Shown: positions 1 to 12,300, counted from the first letter of the stretch. The stretch is DNA of 64,000 nt from Actinomyces urinae (GCF_900119695.1 NZ_LT632547.1:1054001-1118000), one strand, 5' to 3'. A program made the numbers and translations. The notes: a model not told the origin generated them from the sequence alone.

Positions 1-163
1 CCTTCGCGAAAACTACGTCTTCGTGACGGTTCGAAGCCTCCTCGTAGATCGGACCGAACATGCGGCACGGACCGCACCACGCTGCCCAGAAGTCCACTAG
101 GACAATATCGTTTTCCTCAATGGTCTTACCGAACTTCTCGAAGTCCACATCAACAGTTGCCAT
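1..163 (-). CDS. trxA: Thioredoxin, N-terminal part (cut by window edge)
   Basis: Small cytoplasmic dithiol oxidoreductase that reduces protein disulfides and feeds electrons to enzymes such as ribonucleotide reductase. The visible 54 residues begin [11 protein letters not shown] and contain the classic active site WCGPC within [16 protein letters not shown]. The start ATG (complement of 161-163) has a GGAGGG ribosome site 9-14 bases upstream. The gene runs off the left edge, so about half the domain is missing. It is the next minus-strand gene after asd, with about 80 bases between them. Confidence 0.93.
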   Translation of the reverse strand, partial: MATVDVDFEKFGKTIEENDIVLVDFWAAWCGPCRMFGPIYEEASNRHEDVVFAK

Positions 164-245
164 TAGGTAACCCTCCAAAAGTTATTTGCGTTGCTAACAC
201 CCTAAACCACAAGCGCTACGAATGTATTCCGTAGCAGTGAGTGAT

Positions 246-2614
<2,369 letters not shown>

Positions 2615-2761
2615 GTCGACCTCTTCTATGTTGTGGGTGGCATTGCCACTGATGTTGTGATCAGTGTAGGCGCGGTAGTGGGAAGCGTGTTTGTTGGATC
2701 CACCTTGCGAACATTTTGGCCAAAATTGTGACCTTTTTTACGCTTCTAGGAGCAGGTTTGG

Positions 2762-3361
2762 TTAACTTCCGATGGTGCGGCGGCCTTCGAAGGCGCGGCC
2801 CAGGGTGACTTCATCTGCGTATTCGAGGTCTCCACCAACTGGCAGGCCAAGAGCGAGGCGTGATGCGGGCACTCCCATGGTGTCTAGCATTCTGGCGAGG
2901 TAGGTTGCGGTGGCCTCGCCTTCAATGTTGGGGTCGGTGGCGATGATGATTTCGTTGATTTGGTTGGAGGATAGGCGGCTCATGAGGCCGCGGATACGCA
3001 GCTGGTCAGGCCCGATGCCACGGATTGGATCGATGGCGCCGCCAAGCACGTGGTAGAGACCGCGGTAGGACCCGGTGCGTTCGATGACTTCAACGTCTTT
3101 GGCTTCTTCAACTACGCAAATGATGGTTTGGTCGCGGCGTGCGTCGCGGCAGATGTTGCACGTTTCTTCTTCTGCGATGTTGCCGCAGATGGTGCAAAAT
3201 CGGACTTTTTCTTTGACTACTTGGAGTGCGCGTGCCAGGCGCATTACGTCTTCACGGTCGGTTCCAAGAATGTGGAACGCTATGCGTTGGGCGGATTTTG
3301 GGCCGATGCCGGGGAGCGCCCCGAGTTCATCGATGAGGTCTTGGACTGCACCTTCGTACAA
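2762..3361 (-). CDS. recR: Recombination protein RecR
   Basis: Works with RecF and RecO to load RecA at gapped DNA. At 199 residues it has the family's usual length. Seen in order are a helix-hairpin-helix ([17 protein letters not shown]), a four-cysteine zinc finger ([16 protein letters not shown]), a Toprim segment ([16 protein letters not shown]) and a C-terminal Walker-B-like region. The start is TTG, two bases after the dnaX stop, with GAAGGAAA inside the end of dnaX as the likely ribosome site. The dnaX-recR pair is a conserved bacterial arrangement. Confidence 0.95.
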   Translation of the reverse strand: MYEGAVQDLIDELGALPGIGPKSAQRIAFHILGTDREDVMRLARALQVVKEKVRFCTICGNIAEEETCNICRDARRDQTIICVVEEAKDVEVIERTGSYRGLYHVLGGAIDPIRGIGPDQLRIRGLMSRLSSNQINEIIIATDPNIEGEATATYLARMLDTMGVPASRLALGLPVGGDLEYADEVTLGRAFEGRRTIGS

Positions 3362-3363
3362 GG

Positions 3364-5871
3364 CTATTTGTTTCCTTCACTCGTGTCTTCGATGATTGTT
3401 GCGCCGAACATCTTTTCAACTAGGGGGAGCCCCACGAGTTTTGAGTTTTCAGCGTCGGCGTCGTCCATATTAGCCCCGCCAGTGTCGAAGTCGTACTCCG
3501 ACTCTTCGGGCTGCGAGGTTGGCGCAGTTTCCTGTGGCGGTTCGGGGGCGGCTTGTGGGGGTGCAGCTGTTGGGCTGTGCGGGCGCGAGGATTCCTGTGG
3601 ACGCGAGGACTCTTGAGGGCCAGCGGTCTCCTGCGAGCGCGCGCTCTGCTGTGACGGTTCTGTGAGGACGTGTGGGCGCGGAGGCTGGTCAGGCTCTGCA
3701 GCGCTGGACCGGACCTGTTCAGCGTGCGCACCCTGTTCACGAGCCTGGCTGTTTAGTTGGCCGTCAGCATTCGGACTTGCCGTGGCGGCCTGCTGTTCTG
3801 GAGTGCGCGGCTGGGCGTTGGGTACTGCGCGGACCGTGGGCCACGCCGTGTCCTCGTTGTCGTCTGAAGCTGGCTCGTTTTGAGTAGCGCGGTTTGCCGC
3901 GTGTTCGCGCCCATTATTTACCTGGTTGAAACCCGGCCGGCTACTTGTCTGATTGCGGCTGTGCGCGTTATTGGCGTTAGCAGGTTCCTGGTTACCGTGT
4001 GGCGGCTGCGCAGGAATCGAAGACGCCGGCTGGCCACCCACTTGAACATGGATGGTTTTTGATACGCCGGTTATTACTTGGATGGCTTTTAGTGCGGTGT
4101 CTTGGTGTCGGTTGAGGAACACGTTCGCAAGCCCTTGGTTTGCGAACCCGAGAATAACGGTTGCGGAGTCTTCTGAGATTAGTTTGGCGTGCTCCCCAAT
4201 CAGGAAGGCGGAGGAGGGCATGATTACGCGCACGGCTTCTACGAACTGGTCCCACTTGCCGTGCAGGTTTGCGGTCACGTTGCCCGGTGCGGGCGAGGAC
4301 GTGGCTTGCTTCTGATCGGCAGGTGCCGCTTCAGGCTTCGACTGCGATTGAGACTCGGGCTTAGACTCCGGCACTGGCGCAGATTGCGCGGTTGGGGCGG
4401 GTGCAGGAGTTTGTGCAGGTTCTGGCCGTTGCGGAGCCTGTCCCTGTGGGGCCGATGTTTGTTGGGGAGCTTGTGCCTGCGCTCCTCCTGCTCTTTGTGG
4501 CGCCTGCTGTTTCGGGGCCTGCTGGTGCGCAGGGGCACTTGTGCCGGGAGCGGCCTGGGCGGGCTTATTCGCCTGGTCTTGCGCCCGCGAGCGCCTTAGC
4601 TGTTCGCGGGCAAGCGCGGCTCCGGTCAGTGGCTTGCCGTCCTCGCCTAGGATTTGCGGCCCATCTTGCGCAGGCCCATTAAAGCCACTGCCTCCACCAA
4701 ACGAGGGCGCAGCTGAGTGACCTGCCGAGCCGGCCTCGATCTCACCACTGCTGGGCCGGACTCGCGCGCCGCTTAGCTCAACGAGAATGCGGCCAATCAT
4801 CAGCTCTAGTTGCAACCTGGGTGAGGTGGCACCAACCATGGAGCGCAGCGCCTCATCGGTTAGGTCTGCGGCCATCGAAAGCGCGGGGGCGCCCCACTGT
4901 TTTGCTTGCGCAAACATGCGTTCGCGTTGTTCCGCGGGAAGCTGTCCCAAAATGTCTTTGGCTTGCTCGCCCGCTACCGCGATGATCAGTAGATCGCGGA
5001 GGCGTTGCAGGAAGTCCTCCACAAACCGACGCGGATCATGGCCGGATTCAACCATTTGCTCAATCGTTGCGAACAGGCCCGCCCCGTCGCGCTTGGCGAG
5101 CTGTTCAACCGCGGTGTCAAGCAGATTCGTGTCCGTGTATCCAAGCAGAGCGACAGCGAGGTCATACGGGATCTTCGAGTCAATGCTTCCAGCCATCAGC
5201 TGGTCAAGCACCGAAAGGGAATCGCGAACCGAGCCGCCGCCCGCGCGAATAACGAGGGCTAGCACGCCCTCGCCAACCTCAATGCCTTCAGACTCGCAAA
5301 GGTTTGCTAAATACGGCAGCAGGACGTCACCGGGCACTAGACGGAACGGATAGTGGTGCGTGCGGGAACGAATTGTGCCGATCACGCGCTCCGGCTCGGT
5401 TGTGGCGAAGATGAACTTCACGTGCTCGGGTGGTTCTTCCACCAGTTTTAGTAGCGCGTTGAAGCCCTGGGTTGTGACCATGTGGGCCTCGTCAAGGATG
5501 AACACCTTGTAGCGGTCTCGAACGGGCGCGAAAGACGCGCGTTCACGTAGCTCACGGGCATCATCCACACCGTTGTGCGAGGCCGCGTCAATCTCAACAA
5601 CGTCCAAAGAGCCAGTGCCGCCGCTGGCAAGCTCCACGCATGACTCGCACTTGCCGCAGGGCGTGTCCGTGGGGCCTTCCGCGCAGTTCAGACAACGCGC
5701 GAGGATACGAGCGGACGTGGTTTTGCCACATCCTCGCGGCCCGGAGAACAGGTAGGCGTGCGTGATGCGGTTAGACCGAAGCGCTGCCTTCAGGGGTTCG
5801 GTCACGTGGTCTTGCCCGATCACGTCATCAAACGTGTCGGGCCTGTAGCGGCGATACAAAGCTATGGTCAC
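3364..5871 (-). CDS. dnaX: DNA polymerase III subunits gamma/tau
   Basis: ATPase of the clamp loader that opens the sliding clamp and ties the replisome together. The 835-residue protein has Walker [10 protein letters not shown] (44-52), a zinc module with C63, C72, C75 and C78, and the DEAH box at 127-130. After domain III (about residue 370) comes a long linker rich in alanine, glutamine and proline, then a tau-type C-terminal domain (about 540-610), then a second low-complexity stretch. The extended Q/P-rich tail is longer than in most relatives. Start is GTG. It is followed within two bases by recR. Confidence 0.95.
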   Translation of the reverse strand: MTIALYRRYRPDTFDDVIGQDHVTEPLKAALRSNRITHAYLFSGPRGCGKTTSARILARCLNCAEGPTDTPCGKCESCVELASGGTGSLDVVEIDAASHNGVDDARELRERASFAPVRDRYKVFILDEAHMVTTQGFNALLKLVEEPPEHVKFIFATTEPERVIGTIRSRTHHYPFRLVPGDVLLPYLANLCESEGIEVGEGVLALVIRAGGGSVRDSLSVLDQLMAGSIDSKIPYDLAVALLGYTDTNLLDTAVEQLAKRDGAGLFATIEQMVESGHDPRRFVEDFLQRLRDLLIIAVAGEQAKDILGQLPAEQRERMFAQAKQWGAPALSMAADLTDEALRSMVGATSPRLQLELMIGRILVELSGARVRPSSGEIEAGSAGHSAAPSFGGGSGFNGPAQDGPQILGEDGKPLTGAALAREQLRRSRAQDQANKPAQAAPGTSAPAHQQAPKQQAPQRAGGAQAQAPQQTSAPQGQAPQRPEPAQTPAPAPTAQSAPVPESKPESQSQSKPEAAPADQKQATSSPAPGNVTANLHGKWDQFVEAVRVIMPSSAFLIGEHAKLISEDSATVILGFANQGLANVFLNRHQDTALKAIQVITGVSKTIHVQVGGQPASSIPAQPPHGNQEPANANNAHSRNQTSSRPGFNQVNNGREHAANRATQNEPASDDNEDTAWPTVRAVPNAQPRTPEQQAATASPNADGQLNSQAREQGAHAEQVRSSAAEPDQPPRPHVLTEPSQQSARSQETAGPQESSRPQESSRPHSPTAAPPQAAPEPPQETAPTSQPEESEYDFDTGGANMDDADAENSKLVGLPLVEKMFGATIIEDTSEGNK

Positions 5872-5917
5872 AAGTGAACTCTATCGTTAAGCACGGACAA
5901 AAGTTTTGAAGGAGAGC

Positions 5918-5940
5918 AAACCGGGCGGAATCGCCCGTTT
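5918..5940 (-). terminator. Hairpin overlapping the ybaK stop
   Basis: The inverted repeat GGGCG-gaat-CGCCC is extended by A/T pairs on both sides and overlaps the ybaK stop codon. On the minus strand the hairpin is followed by TTTGC only, so the U-tract is weak. It lies between ybaK and dnaX. Confidence 0.45.
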
Positions 5941-6439
5941 ATGAGGCCGCAACCACGTCCTCCACCAGCGCCTTCGCGGCGTCCACAAAATCCAGCACAT
6001 CCATGCGAAGGGAGAAACCGCGCCGGCCTCCAGACACAACAATTGAGTCTTGATTCAGACAGCTTTGGTCAATGATGACGGGCGCCTGCTGCTTTTGCCC
6101 AAATGGAGAAATCCCGCCCACAACATAGCCCGTGCGGCGCTGCGCCACTTCGGGCGGAAGCATCTGCGCCTTCTTAGCGCCAGCCGCTCGCGCCACTTTC
6201 TTGAGAGACATGCGGTGATCCACCGGCACAACCACGCACACGATCTCACCGTCAGCGCCAACGAGGAGGGTCTTGAACACCTCCGCAGGATCGAAACCAA
6301 GCTTTTGTGCCGCCTCAACGCCGAACCCGTGGTCGAACTCGCTGGAATGCTCGTAGGTTAGTTGCGAGAACGGGACTCCTGCCTCCAACAAGTACGCGAC
6401 CGCTGGAGTAGAAACCGACTGATCCACCACGCCCCCCAT
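5939..6439 (-). CDS. ybaK: Cys-tRNA(Pro)/Cys-tRNA(Cys) deacylase YbaK
   Basis: Trans-editing enzyme that hydrolyses mischarged Cys-tRNA(Pro). The 166-residue protein shows the YbaK/EbsC fold markers: the segment EVFKTLLVGADGEIVCVVVPVDHRMSLKKVARAAGAKKAQML with its conserved lysines, then GYVVGGISPFGQK and the late GRRGFSLRMDVLDF. Length is normal. It is a single gene, reading towards dnaX, with a possible terminator at its stop. The start codon is uncertain because GTG codons lie a few residues inside the first ATG. Confidence 0.92.
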   Translation of the reverse strand: MGGVVDQSVSTPAVAYLLEAGVPFSQLTYEHSSEFDHGFGVEAAQKLGFDPAEVFKTLLVGADGEIVCVVVPVDHRMSLKKVARAAGAKKAQMLPPEVAQRRTGYVVGGISPFGQKQQAPVIIDQSCLNQDSIVVSGGRRGFSLRMDVLDFVDAAKALVEDVVAAS

Positions 6440-6556
6440 CCTGAACGCCCAAATGTTGCCTATCTGACAGGCGTCACACTCATGCTAACTCGACTAATGC
6501 GCCCGTCATTCGGTAGACTATCGAAGCGTTACCGCGCTCACGCGTGGAAACCCACA

Positions 6557-6641
6557 GGAGGATTCGCATAGTGGCCTAGTGCGCTCGCTTGGAAAGCGGG
6601 TTGGGTGCAAGCCCTCGGGGGTTCGAATCCCCCATCCTCCG
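6557..6641 (+). tRNA. tRNA-Ser (anticodon GGA)
   Basis: About 85 bases with a perfect seven-pair acceptor stem (GGAGGAT with ATCCTCC), D-arm, anticodon loop TTGGAAA reading UCC serine codons, a long class II variable arm (around TTGGGTGCAAGCCCTC) and the T-arm GGGGGTTCGAATCCCCC. The CCA end is not encoded. It marks the left border of the accessory island; tRNA 3' ends are common integration sites. Confidence 0.97.
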
Positions 6642-6646
6642 CAAAC

Positions 6647-6672
6647 GGCCTCGCGCAACACGGCGCGAGGCC
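6647..6672 (+). terminator. Terminator of tRNA-Ser
   Basis: Perfect ten-pair stem GGCCTCGCGC / GCGCGAGGCC with a six-base loop, followed by TTATTT. Placed six bases after the tRNA, it is a good intrinsic terminator. Confidence 0.85.
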
Positions 6673-6776
6673 TTATTTCATGCGGGAAACATTTTGGAAA
6701 TACAGAGGATTTACGGGTTACCGAAGTTACCCATAACCACAGGAAAGTAAGAAAATAACTAACACTTTAAATATAT

Positions 6777-6830
6777 AAAACTTATAAATTCTCACTTTAA
6801 ACTTACAAATTTATAAGTTTAAAGTTATAA
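6777..6830. repeat. AAACTTA repeat cluster upstream of the AlbA_2 gene
   Basis: Very AT-rich DNA just before the start of the gene at 6840. AAACTTA occurs at 6778-6784 and 6799-6805, and its complement TAAGTTT at 6814-6820; the last two form an inverted repeat centred near 6810. The first 32 bases (6777-6808) recur at 8635-8666 with two mismatches. The position over the probable promoter suggests an operator for the neighbouring DNA-binding protein. Confidence 0.8.
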
Positions 6831-6839
6831 AGTGGATTC

Positions 6840-8591
6840 ATGGCTTGGAACTTGGAAACGCTTACCCGCACGGTTGATTATCTTCGCGCATTTGGTAGCG
6901 ACACAACGCTGATCGAATGCAAGCGTGCCGCAGGTGGGACACCGAAACTAGGCCCAACGTTGTGCGCTTTTGCGAACATGCCGGAAGGTGGGACTATCCT
7001 GCTTGGCGTGGACGAGCAGGCCGGGTTCGAGATCACAGGCGTCAGCAATCCAGCGAAACTTGAAAAGGCAGTTGCGTCGCAGAATCGCAACAGTGTCAGC
7101 CCGGCTCCCGCGTTAGAGTTTGAGCGCATTCAAGTGGAGGATCGAGTGGTTGTTACAGTCACTGTTAAGCCGCTACTGCCTTCACAAAAACCTGCTACTC
7201 ACAACGGGGTTGCCTATTTGCGACAGGCTGATGGCGACTATCAGATGAACAGTAACGATCTGCGCATGATTCAGATTGCCGCCCTCACCGGCACTGAGCG
7301 TGAGCAGTTTGATATGCAAATTATTCCCGGAACCAGCACTGAAGAACTTGATCCACAGCTTGTGAAAACTTTTCTCACAAACGTTCGTAAGCGAAGTAGC
7401 CGACTACGGAAAACAGAAGATGACAAGCACCTTCTACAACTGGTCAATGTGCTGGACAGCGAGGGAAACCTGCGCCTGGCTGGAATGTATGCTCTTGGCA
7501 TTTTCCCGCAAGGAACCCATCCCTCGTTGGGAGCGACCGCAGCTGTGCGACTTTCCCGAACGAGTTCTGGACAGAGAACGCAAAGCCTTGTTGACTTGGA
7601 GGGGCCTCTACCTGATCTTGTAAGTGAGGCTCTGGAATGGATCGTGCTAAACACGCGCACAACCCAGAGATACAAGGTTGATGGGCAAATGGAAGACATG
7701 CCTGAGTTTCCGCCTGCCGCTGTTCGCGAAATCGTGGCAAACGCTTTTGTTCACCGAGATTTGGGGCCTTCTTTGGATGTGGGGAAGAGGGTGGAAATCC
7801 GGGTTACAGATTCGGCTTTGACTATTGAGAATCCAGGAGGGTTAAGAGGACTTTCGGTCGAGCAACTTAGTAGCCCGGAGCTGGCAAAGGCTGCGGTGAA
7901 TCAGCGATTGTACGAGATCGCTAAGAACCTCCACACAGCCGATGGTAGCCGCGTGATTGAGGGCGAAGGAGGCGGAATCCGTGAAGTACTTGCCTCCATG
8001 CAAGATGCTCGCCTGCGCCCTCCGCAGTTCATCGACACTGGCACGAAGTTCAAGGTGATTTTCTTCAGGGGAAGTCGTTTCACGTCCGAGGACGAGGCAT
8101 GGCTGGAGTCTCTTGGGGTGAAGTTAGAACCCCCGCAAGAAGACCTGTTAGTAGCTCTGAAGCGCGGCGAGACATATTCGGTATCGCGGTTGCAAAAGCT
8201 CTATAACACCCGCTCTGCCACCTATATTGAGCAGCTAGTTGAACGACTGGTAGAACAAGGCGTTGTGCGCCACGAGGGATATGAATTAGTGCTTGCATCC
8301 GAACCGGCAAAGAACAGAAACGAAAATCTACCTTCTTCTGAGGACATGTCTAAACCACAGGTCAGCTCAAATCCGTTTGATGGGCTTAGCGTTAACACCA
8401 CGAACATTTTTGACCTTTTAAATCGGGGAGAAAGCGCGACTGTTAAAGAGATTGCCAACGACGTTGGGCTCGAGATTCATCAGGTTAGATACGCTTTGCA
8501 ACCACTTCTTGAAAGAGGTCTCGTTGTGATGCAAGGCGGCCAGGGAGTGCGGAAAACGAGCTATCACGTAAACCCGAATGTCGCCGGTTGA
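6840..8591 (+). CDS. AlbA_2 (Schlafen-type) DNA-binding / ATPase regulator
   Basis: A 583-residue probable transcription regulator. Residues 20-130 match the AlbA_2/divergent-AAA type domain (IECKRAAGGTPKLGPTLCAFAN, then GGTILLGVDE). Residues about 290-400 match the HATPase_c_4 domain that follows it in this family (REIVANAFVHRD as the N-box, then IENPGGL and GEGGGIREV). The C-terminus has two winged-helix segments (about 435-480 and 525-575). Many relatives are called RecG-like or Schlafen regulators, and some are phage-defence components. The gene is flanked on both sides by AAACTTA repeats, which suggests it binds them and controls itself. Substrate and role are unknown. It is the first gene of the island after tRNA-Ser. 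Confidence 0.75.
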   Translation: MAWNLETLTRTVDYLRAFGSDTTLIECKRAAGGTPKLGPTLCAFANMPEGGTILLGVDEQAGFEITGVSNPAKLEKAVASQNRNSVSPAPALEFERIQVEDRVVVTVTVKPLLPSQKPATHNGVAYLRQADGDYQMNSNDLRMIQIAALTGTEREQFDMQIIPGTSTEELDPQLVKTFLTNVRKRSSRLRKTEDDKHLLQLVNVLDSEGNLRLAGMYALGIFPQGTHPSLGATAAVRLSRTSSGQRTQSLVDLEGPLPDLVSEALEWIVLNTRTTQRYKVDGQMEDMPEFPPAAVREIVANAFVHRDLGPSLDVGKRVEIRVTDSALTIENPGGLRGLSVEQLSSPELAKAAVNQRLYEIAKNLHTADGSRVIEGEGGGIREVLASMQDARLRPPQFIDTGTKFKVIFFRGSRFTSEDEAWLESLGVKLEPPQEDLLVALKRGETYSVSRLQKLYNTRSATYIEQLVERLVEQGVVRHEGYELVLASEPAKNRNENLPSSEDMSKPQVSSNPFDGLSVNTTNIFDLLNRGESATVKEIANDVGLEIHQVRYALQPLLERGLVVMQGGQGVRKTSYHVNPNVAG

Positions 8592-8634
8592 GCGGACGGA
8601 CGTCAAACATACAAAAGTTGCACTCAAAATACGC

Positions 8635-8765
8635 AAAACTTATAAATTCTGAGTTTAAACTTACAACCCGCGAGGTGTAAACTTAGAGTTTTATAAGTTT
8701 AAACTTACAAATTTGTAAGTTTAGTGTAAGTTTGTTTCTCACTTTTAAGCTTGGTGTGTAAGTTT
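8635..8765. repeat. Array of eight AAACTTA/TAAGTTT boxes
   Basis: Downstream of the AlbA_2 gene. AAACTTA is at 8636, 8657, 8679 and 8701; TAAGTTT is at 8694, 8716, 8727 and 8759. Boxes 8694 and 8701 abut as the palindrome TAAGTTTAAACTTA. Starts at 8636, 8657, 8679 and 8701 are 21-22 bases apart, that is two helical turns. The first 32 bases repeat the upstream cluster. The array also lies upstream of the MmeI-like gene, so it may control that too. Confidence 0.8.
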
Positions 8766-8871
8766 GCAAGGGCGCGTCGGCCAACTCGACGTCTTCTACA
8801 ACAACCTCGTTGGACCGGAGTCCTCAACCGCTCAGCGAGGCGAAAAGCTCTAGCCGGGACGCGTTTTCCAG

Positions 8872-8940
8872 CTTCCCACTTAACTTCCCACTCAACATAA
8901 CACTTTGGGAAGTTGAGTGGGGAGCTTGTGGGAAGTTCCC
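8872..8940. repeat. Tandem 12-mer and inverted repeat upstream of the restriction gene
   Basis: CTTCCCACTTAA is followed directly by CTTCCCACTCAA, and then an inverted arm GGGAAGTTGAGTGGG at 8907-8921 matches CCCACTTAACTTCCC (8875-8889) at 14 of 15 bases. A further GGGAAGTTCCC lies at 8930-8940. This 8592-9127 gap has no gene I can support. It holds the repeat array, this hairpin and the probable promoter of the next gene. Confidence 0.7.
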
Positions 8941-9127
8941 GAAACGGCGCGCGAAGGCCGAAATGGCGCGGTTTTAGCACGTCTGCCACGAGTTAGCAGG
9001 AAAGCTCAGTAATAGTCGATATGAGAGAGAAGACCATTCCAGAGCGAGGACGCGCCTGGCTTACTCCGCTTCCAAATTATTGTCCGGTGCCCCGGCTAAT
9101 ATTGCGTTAGACACTTAGGGAGGCAAT

Positions 9128-11902
9128 GTGGCTACCGCACTTTCACTCGATGAGATCCGCAGGCGCTGCACGAAGGTTGTGGCAGATTGGGCTGACGAGC
9201 CCGGCGATGAGCGTCAGCAGGCGCAGTCGTTCATCAGGGACCTGCTTGGAGCGTTCGGGATCACGCAGACCAAGGCGGCTTTGTACGAGAAGCGCGCGAA
9301 GCGGACCTCAACTGGCAGACGCGGTTACATTGATGCGTTGATTCCCGGCCTAGCTCTTATTGAGATGAAATCCGCAGGGAGGGATCTTGAGGCTGCTGAA
9401 GCTCAAGCTCTGGACTACATGGAAGACCTGGGCGATATCGAACGCCCCAGCCGCGTTATTACTTCCGACTTCAAAACGATCCGAATTCTTGATATCGAAG
9501 CCGAGGACGGGGCCGACACTGTTCAATTTCCGCTAGAGGAACTGCCTTTGCACGCGGAAGACCTGGCGTTCCTCGCCGGCTTCCAAACCCGCGCTTTTGG
9601 CTCAGTAGAGCAAGAAAAAGCATCCATTCGGGCCGCGCAAATCATGGGGCGCCTATATTCAGAGCTTGAGAAAACCGGATACTCCGAGCATGAATCCTCC
9701 GTGTTCCTAGTTCGCTTACTGTTTGCTCTTTACGGTGACGATTCAGGCATGTGGGAACGCGACCTGTTTTACGAATTCTTAGAGAAGCGAACACGCGAGG
9801 ACGGCACAGACCTCGGTGCACAGCTGGTAATGCTGTTCCAGATTATGAATCAGCCGGAGGCCGTCAGACCCGCAAACATGGATTCGCTACTTTCTCGATT
9901 CCCGTACGTAAATGGCGGAATTTTTGGAGAATCCACATCCATTCCGTACTTCGATTCAACAATGCGAGAGCTTTTGATCGAAGCCTGCATGTTCAACTGG
10001 TCAGAGATCAGCCCCGCAATTTTCGGCTCACTATTCCAATCCGTGAAAAGCGCGAAAGCCAGGCGGCAACTGGGTGAACATTACACAACTGAGATCAACA
10101 TTCTTAAGACCATTGAGCCCCTGTTCCTTGACGAACTCCGCACGGAATTCAAGACCTACTACCACGACGTAAAACGACTTGAAAAACTGCGCAACGAAAT
10201 CGGCCAGCTACAAATCATGGACCCCGCGTGCGGTTGTGGAAACTTCCTGGTGGTTGCATACCGTGAGCTACGCCAGCTTGACCTTGAAATTCTGAAACGC
10301 CTTGAAGAACTAGACCCAAGTGCCGGCGGAACCCTCTTCTTTGAGCGCGAAAACCTGAACGTCAAACTGGAAAACTTTGCGGGCATAGAAATTGAGGAAT
10401 GGCCTGCCCGCATTGCGCAAACCGCTTTGTACCTGGTGGATCACCAAGCGAACCAGAAACTCGCAATGTCGCTGGGCGCTCCCCCAAAAACCCTGCCGCT
10501 CGACAAAGTTGAATGCATTCACGTGGGCAACGCCCTACGCACCCATTGGGAGCAAATATTCCCACCTTCAGATCACGTGCGCATTGTCGGAAACCCTCCT
10601 TTTATTGGCCAGTACCTGCAAGGTGTAGACCAAACCGAAGACATGAAACTGGTGTGGGGTGACCTGTACGACGGTTACCTTGACTACGTTACCGGCTGGT
10701 ATAAAAAGGCGGCAGACTACTTCCGGTTCGTCAACAACGGCCAGTTCGCTTTCGTATCAACGAACTCGATCACGCAAGGCCAACCTGTGCCCTCCCTGTT
10801 TGGCCCGCTGTTTAGCAATGGTTGGCGCATAAAGTTCGCACACCAAACCTTCTCATGGACATCCGAAGCTGCCGATGCCGCAGCTGTTCACTGCGTAATC
10901 ATTGGCATGGACAAGAAACGCCGCGGAAGCGCAACCCTCTACACCTACACAGACATTAAAGGCGAACCCACCGCGGTTCCCGCCAAAAACATCAACGCTT
11001 ACTTGGTGGACGCACCCAACCTATTTGTGAAGAAACGTACGAATCCCATCTCAAAATCGATGTCCAGAATAACGAGAGGAACCCAACCAACTGAAGGTGG
11101 AAATCTCATTGTCGATACTGCCGCATACCCGGAAATTAACGCCGACCCGATTGCGGCGAAATATTTGCGGAAGTTTGTAGGTGCTCGCGAGCTGCTCCAT
11201 GGTGAAGACCGTTGGTGCTTGTGGCTCGAAGATGCTTCACCCGACGAGATCGCGAAGTCTTCCGTACTTAGAACACGAGTGGAAGCTAACCGTGTATGGA
11301 GGAGCCAGCAAAAGCCCAGCGGCGATGCGTACAAGCTAAAAGATATTCCTCATCTGTTCAGGCCAAACAAAGGTAGGCCTACAGTTCCGTACCTATGCAT
11401 CCCTTCCGTTGTTTCTGAAACCCGAAAGTTCTTTACTGCTGCACGACTAGACGCGGAAACCATCTCGTCGAATCTAGTCTTTAACGCGGAAGATCCCGAC
11501 GGCTACCTCTTCGGAATAATTTCTTCATCCATGTTCATCACCTGGCAGAAGGCAATCGGGGGCAGGCTCAAGTCGGACCTTCGCTTCTCAAACACCGTGG
11601 TGTGGAATAACTTCCCGCTACCGGAAGTCTCTGAAAAGCTCCGCGCTGAAATTATCGCCGGTGGCCAAGCCGTCCTCGACGCACGGAACCTACACCCCGA
11701 ACGCTGCCTAGCAGACCACTATAACCCACTCGCAATGAGCCCTCAGCTCCTCGCCGCACACCGAAAACTCGACAAAGCAGTAGACCGAGCCTTCCGCCAA
11801 AAACCATTCAACTCAAACGAAGAACGCCTCGAAACCCTACTCAAGTCATACCTCAAAATGACAGAAAGCGACGCACTCATCAAAACCAAACGCCACCGCT
11901 AA
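9128..11902 (+). CDS. MmeI-like type IIL restriction-modification enzyme
   Basis: A single polypeptide predicted to cut DNA and to methylate its site for host protection. At 924 residues it is about as long as MmeI (about 919). The N-terminal nuclease has D69-X9-E79-M-K81, the D-X9-EXK pattern of MmeI. A helical spacer follows, then an adenine methyltransferase with motif I DPACGCGNF (from D365) and motif IV NPPF (489-492), then a target-recognition region (about 620-810) and a C-terminal tail. GTG start with AGGGAGG four bases upstream. No separate methylase or specificity gene is nearby, as expected for type IIL. A truncated copy of its start region lies at 12665-13097. The recognition sequence cannot be read from the protein. 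Confidence 0.9.
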   Translation: MATALSLDEIRRRCTKVVADWADEPGDERQQAQSFIRDLLGAFGITQTKAALYEKRAKRTSTGRRGYIDALIPGLALIEMKSAGRDLEAAEAQALDYMEDLGDIERPSRVITSDFKTIRILDIEAEDGADTVQFPLEELPLHAEDLAFLAGFQTRAFGSVEQEKASIRAAQIMGRLYSELEKTGYSEHESSVFLVRLLFALYGDDSGMWERDLFYEFLEKRTREDGTDLGAQLVMLFQIMNQPEAVRPANMDSLLSRFPYVNGGIFGESTSIPYFDSTMRELLIEACMFNWSEISPAIFGSLFQSVKSAKARRQLGEHYTTEINILKTIEPLFLDELRTEFKTYYHDVKRLEKLRNEIGQLQIMDPACGCGNFLVVAYRELRQLDLEILKRLEELDPSAGGTLFFERENLNVKLENFAGIEIEEWPARIAQTALYLVDHQANQKLAMSLGAPPKTLPLDKVECIHVGNALRTHWEQIFPPSDHVRIVGNPPFIGQYLQGVDQTEDMKLVWGDLYDGYLDYVTGWYKKAADYFRFVNNGQFAFVSTNSITQGQPVPSLFGPLFSNGWRIKFAHQTFSWTSEAADAAAVHCVIIGMDKKRRGSATLYTYTDIKGEPTAVPAKNINAYLVDAPNLFVKKRTNPISKSMSRITRGTQPTEGGNLIVDTAAYPEINADPIAAKYLRKFVGARELLHGEDRWCLWLEDASPDEIAKSSVLRTRVEANRVWRSQQKPSGDAYKLKDIPHLFRPNKGRPTVPYLCIPSVVSETRKFFTAARLDAETISSNLVFNAEDPDGYLFGIISSSMFITWQKAIGGRLKSDLRFSNTVVWNNFPLPEVSEKLRAEIIAGGQAVLDARNLHPERCLADHYNPLAMSPQLLAAHRKLDKAVDRAFRQKPFNSNEERLETLLKSYLKMTESDALIKTKRHR

Positions 11903-11958
11903 CCCCAGACACTCGGACAGCTTCGAGCCAATTACTTCATGAAAGGAGGGCGACTGTC

Positions 11959-12243
11959 TTGTATGGCAACGATGATGACTACACCTACCATTTCAAGGAC
12001 CAAATCAGCCAAGATCAGATAGAGCCAATACTTCGCGACCTTGAGTGGGTCATAAAGCCCTCTGCATTTCCTAACTACGTGAGCGAGATTTATGTTGTTG
12101 GTTCTCACAACATAGATGACGTCCTAACACGCTTACGAAGAGCAGGTTTGGAGCCTGTTCCGGAAACCATTGCTGAGGAACCCTGGGTATATCGTCCGGA
12201 TGAAGAAACTATTGAAGAGTACGTGGCTAGATGCGGCTTGTAA
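11959..12243 (+). CDS. Hypothetical 94-residue acidic protein
   Basis: Not recognised. TTG start with a strong AAAGGAGG ribosome site about ten bases upstream, 56 bases after the restriction gene, so probably co-transcribed with it. The protein is acidic, soluble-looking, with no signal peptide or membrane segment. It contains the pattern SEIYVVGSHNIDDVLTRLRRAG, which suggests a small alpha/beta fold. Possible roles include an accessory or immunity protein of the island, but nothing in the sequence proves this. Confidence 0.6.
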   Translation: MYGNDDDYTYHFKDQISQDQIEPILRDLEWVIKPSAFPNYVSEIYVVGSHNIDDVLTRLRRAGLEPVPETIAEEPWVYRPDEETIEEYVARCGL

Positions 12244-12300
12244 TCTAACCGACTAACCAAGTTCGCCCACCCCAACAAGGAAACAAGCAGCAGAATTTAG

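Noticed and set aside
3050-3616. 188-codon plus-strand frame over recR/dnaX
   Set aside because: Shadow of strong minus-strand genes; no family resemblance and no ribosome site.
8635-8765. CRISPR array
   Set aside because: The repeated unit is only seven bases, occurs in both orientations and the spacing is partly irregular; no cas gene is in the window.
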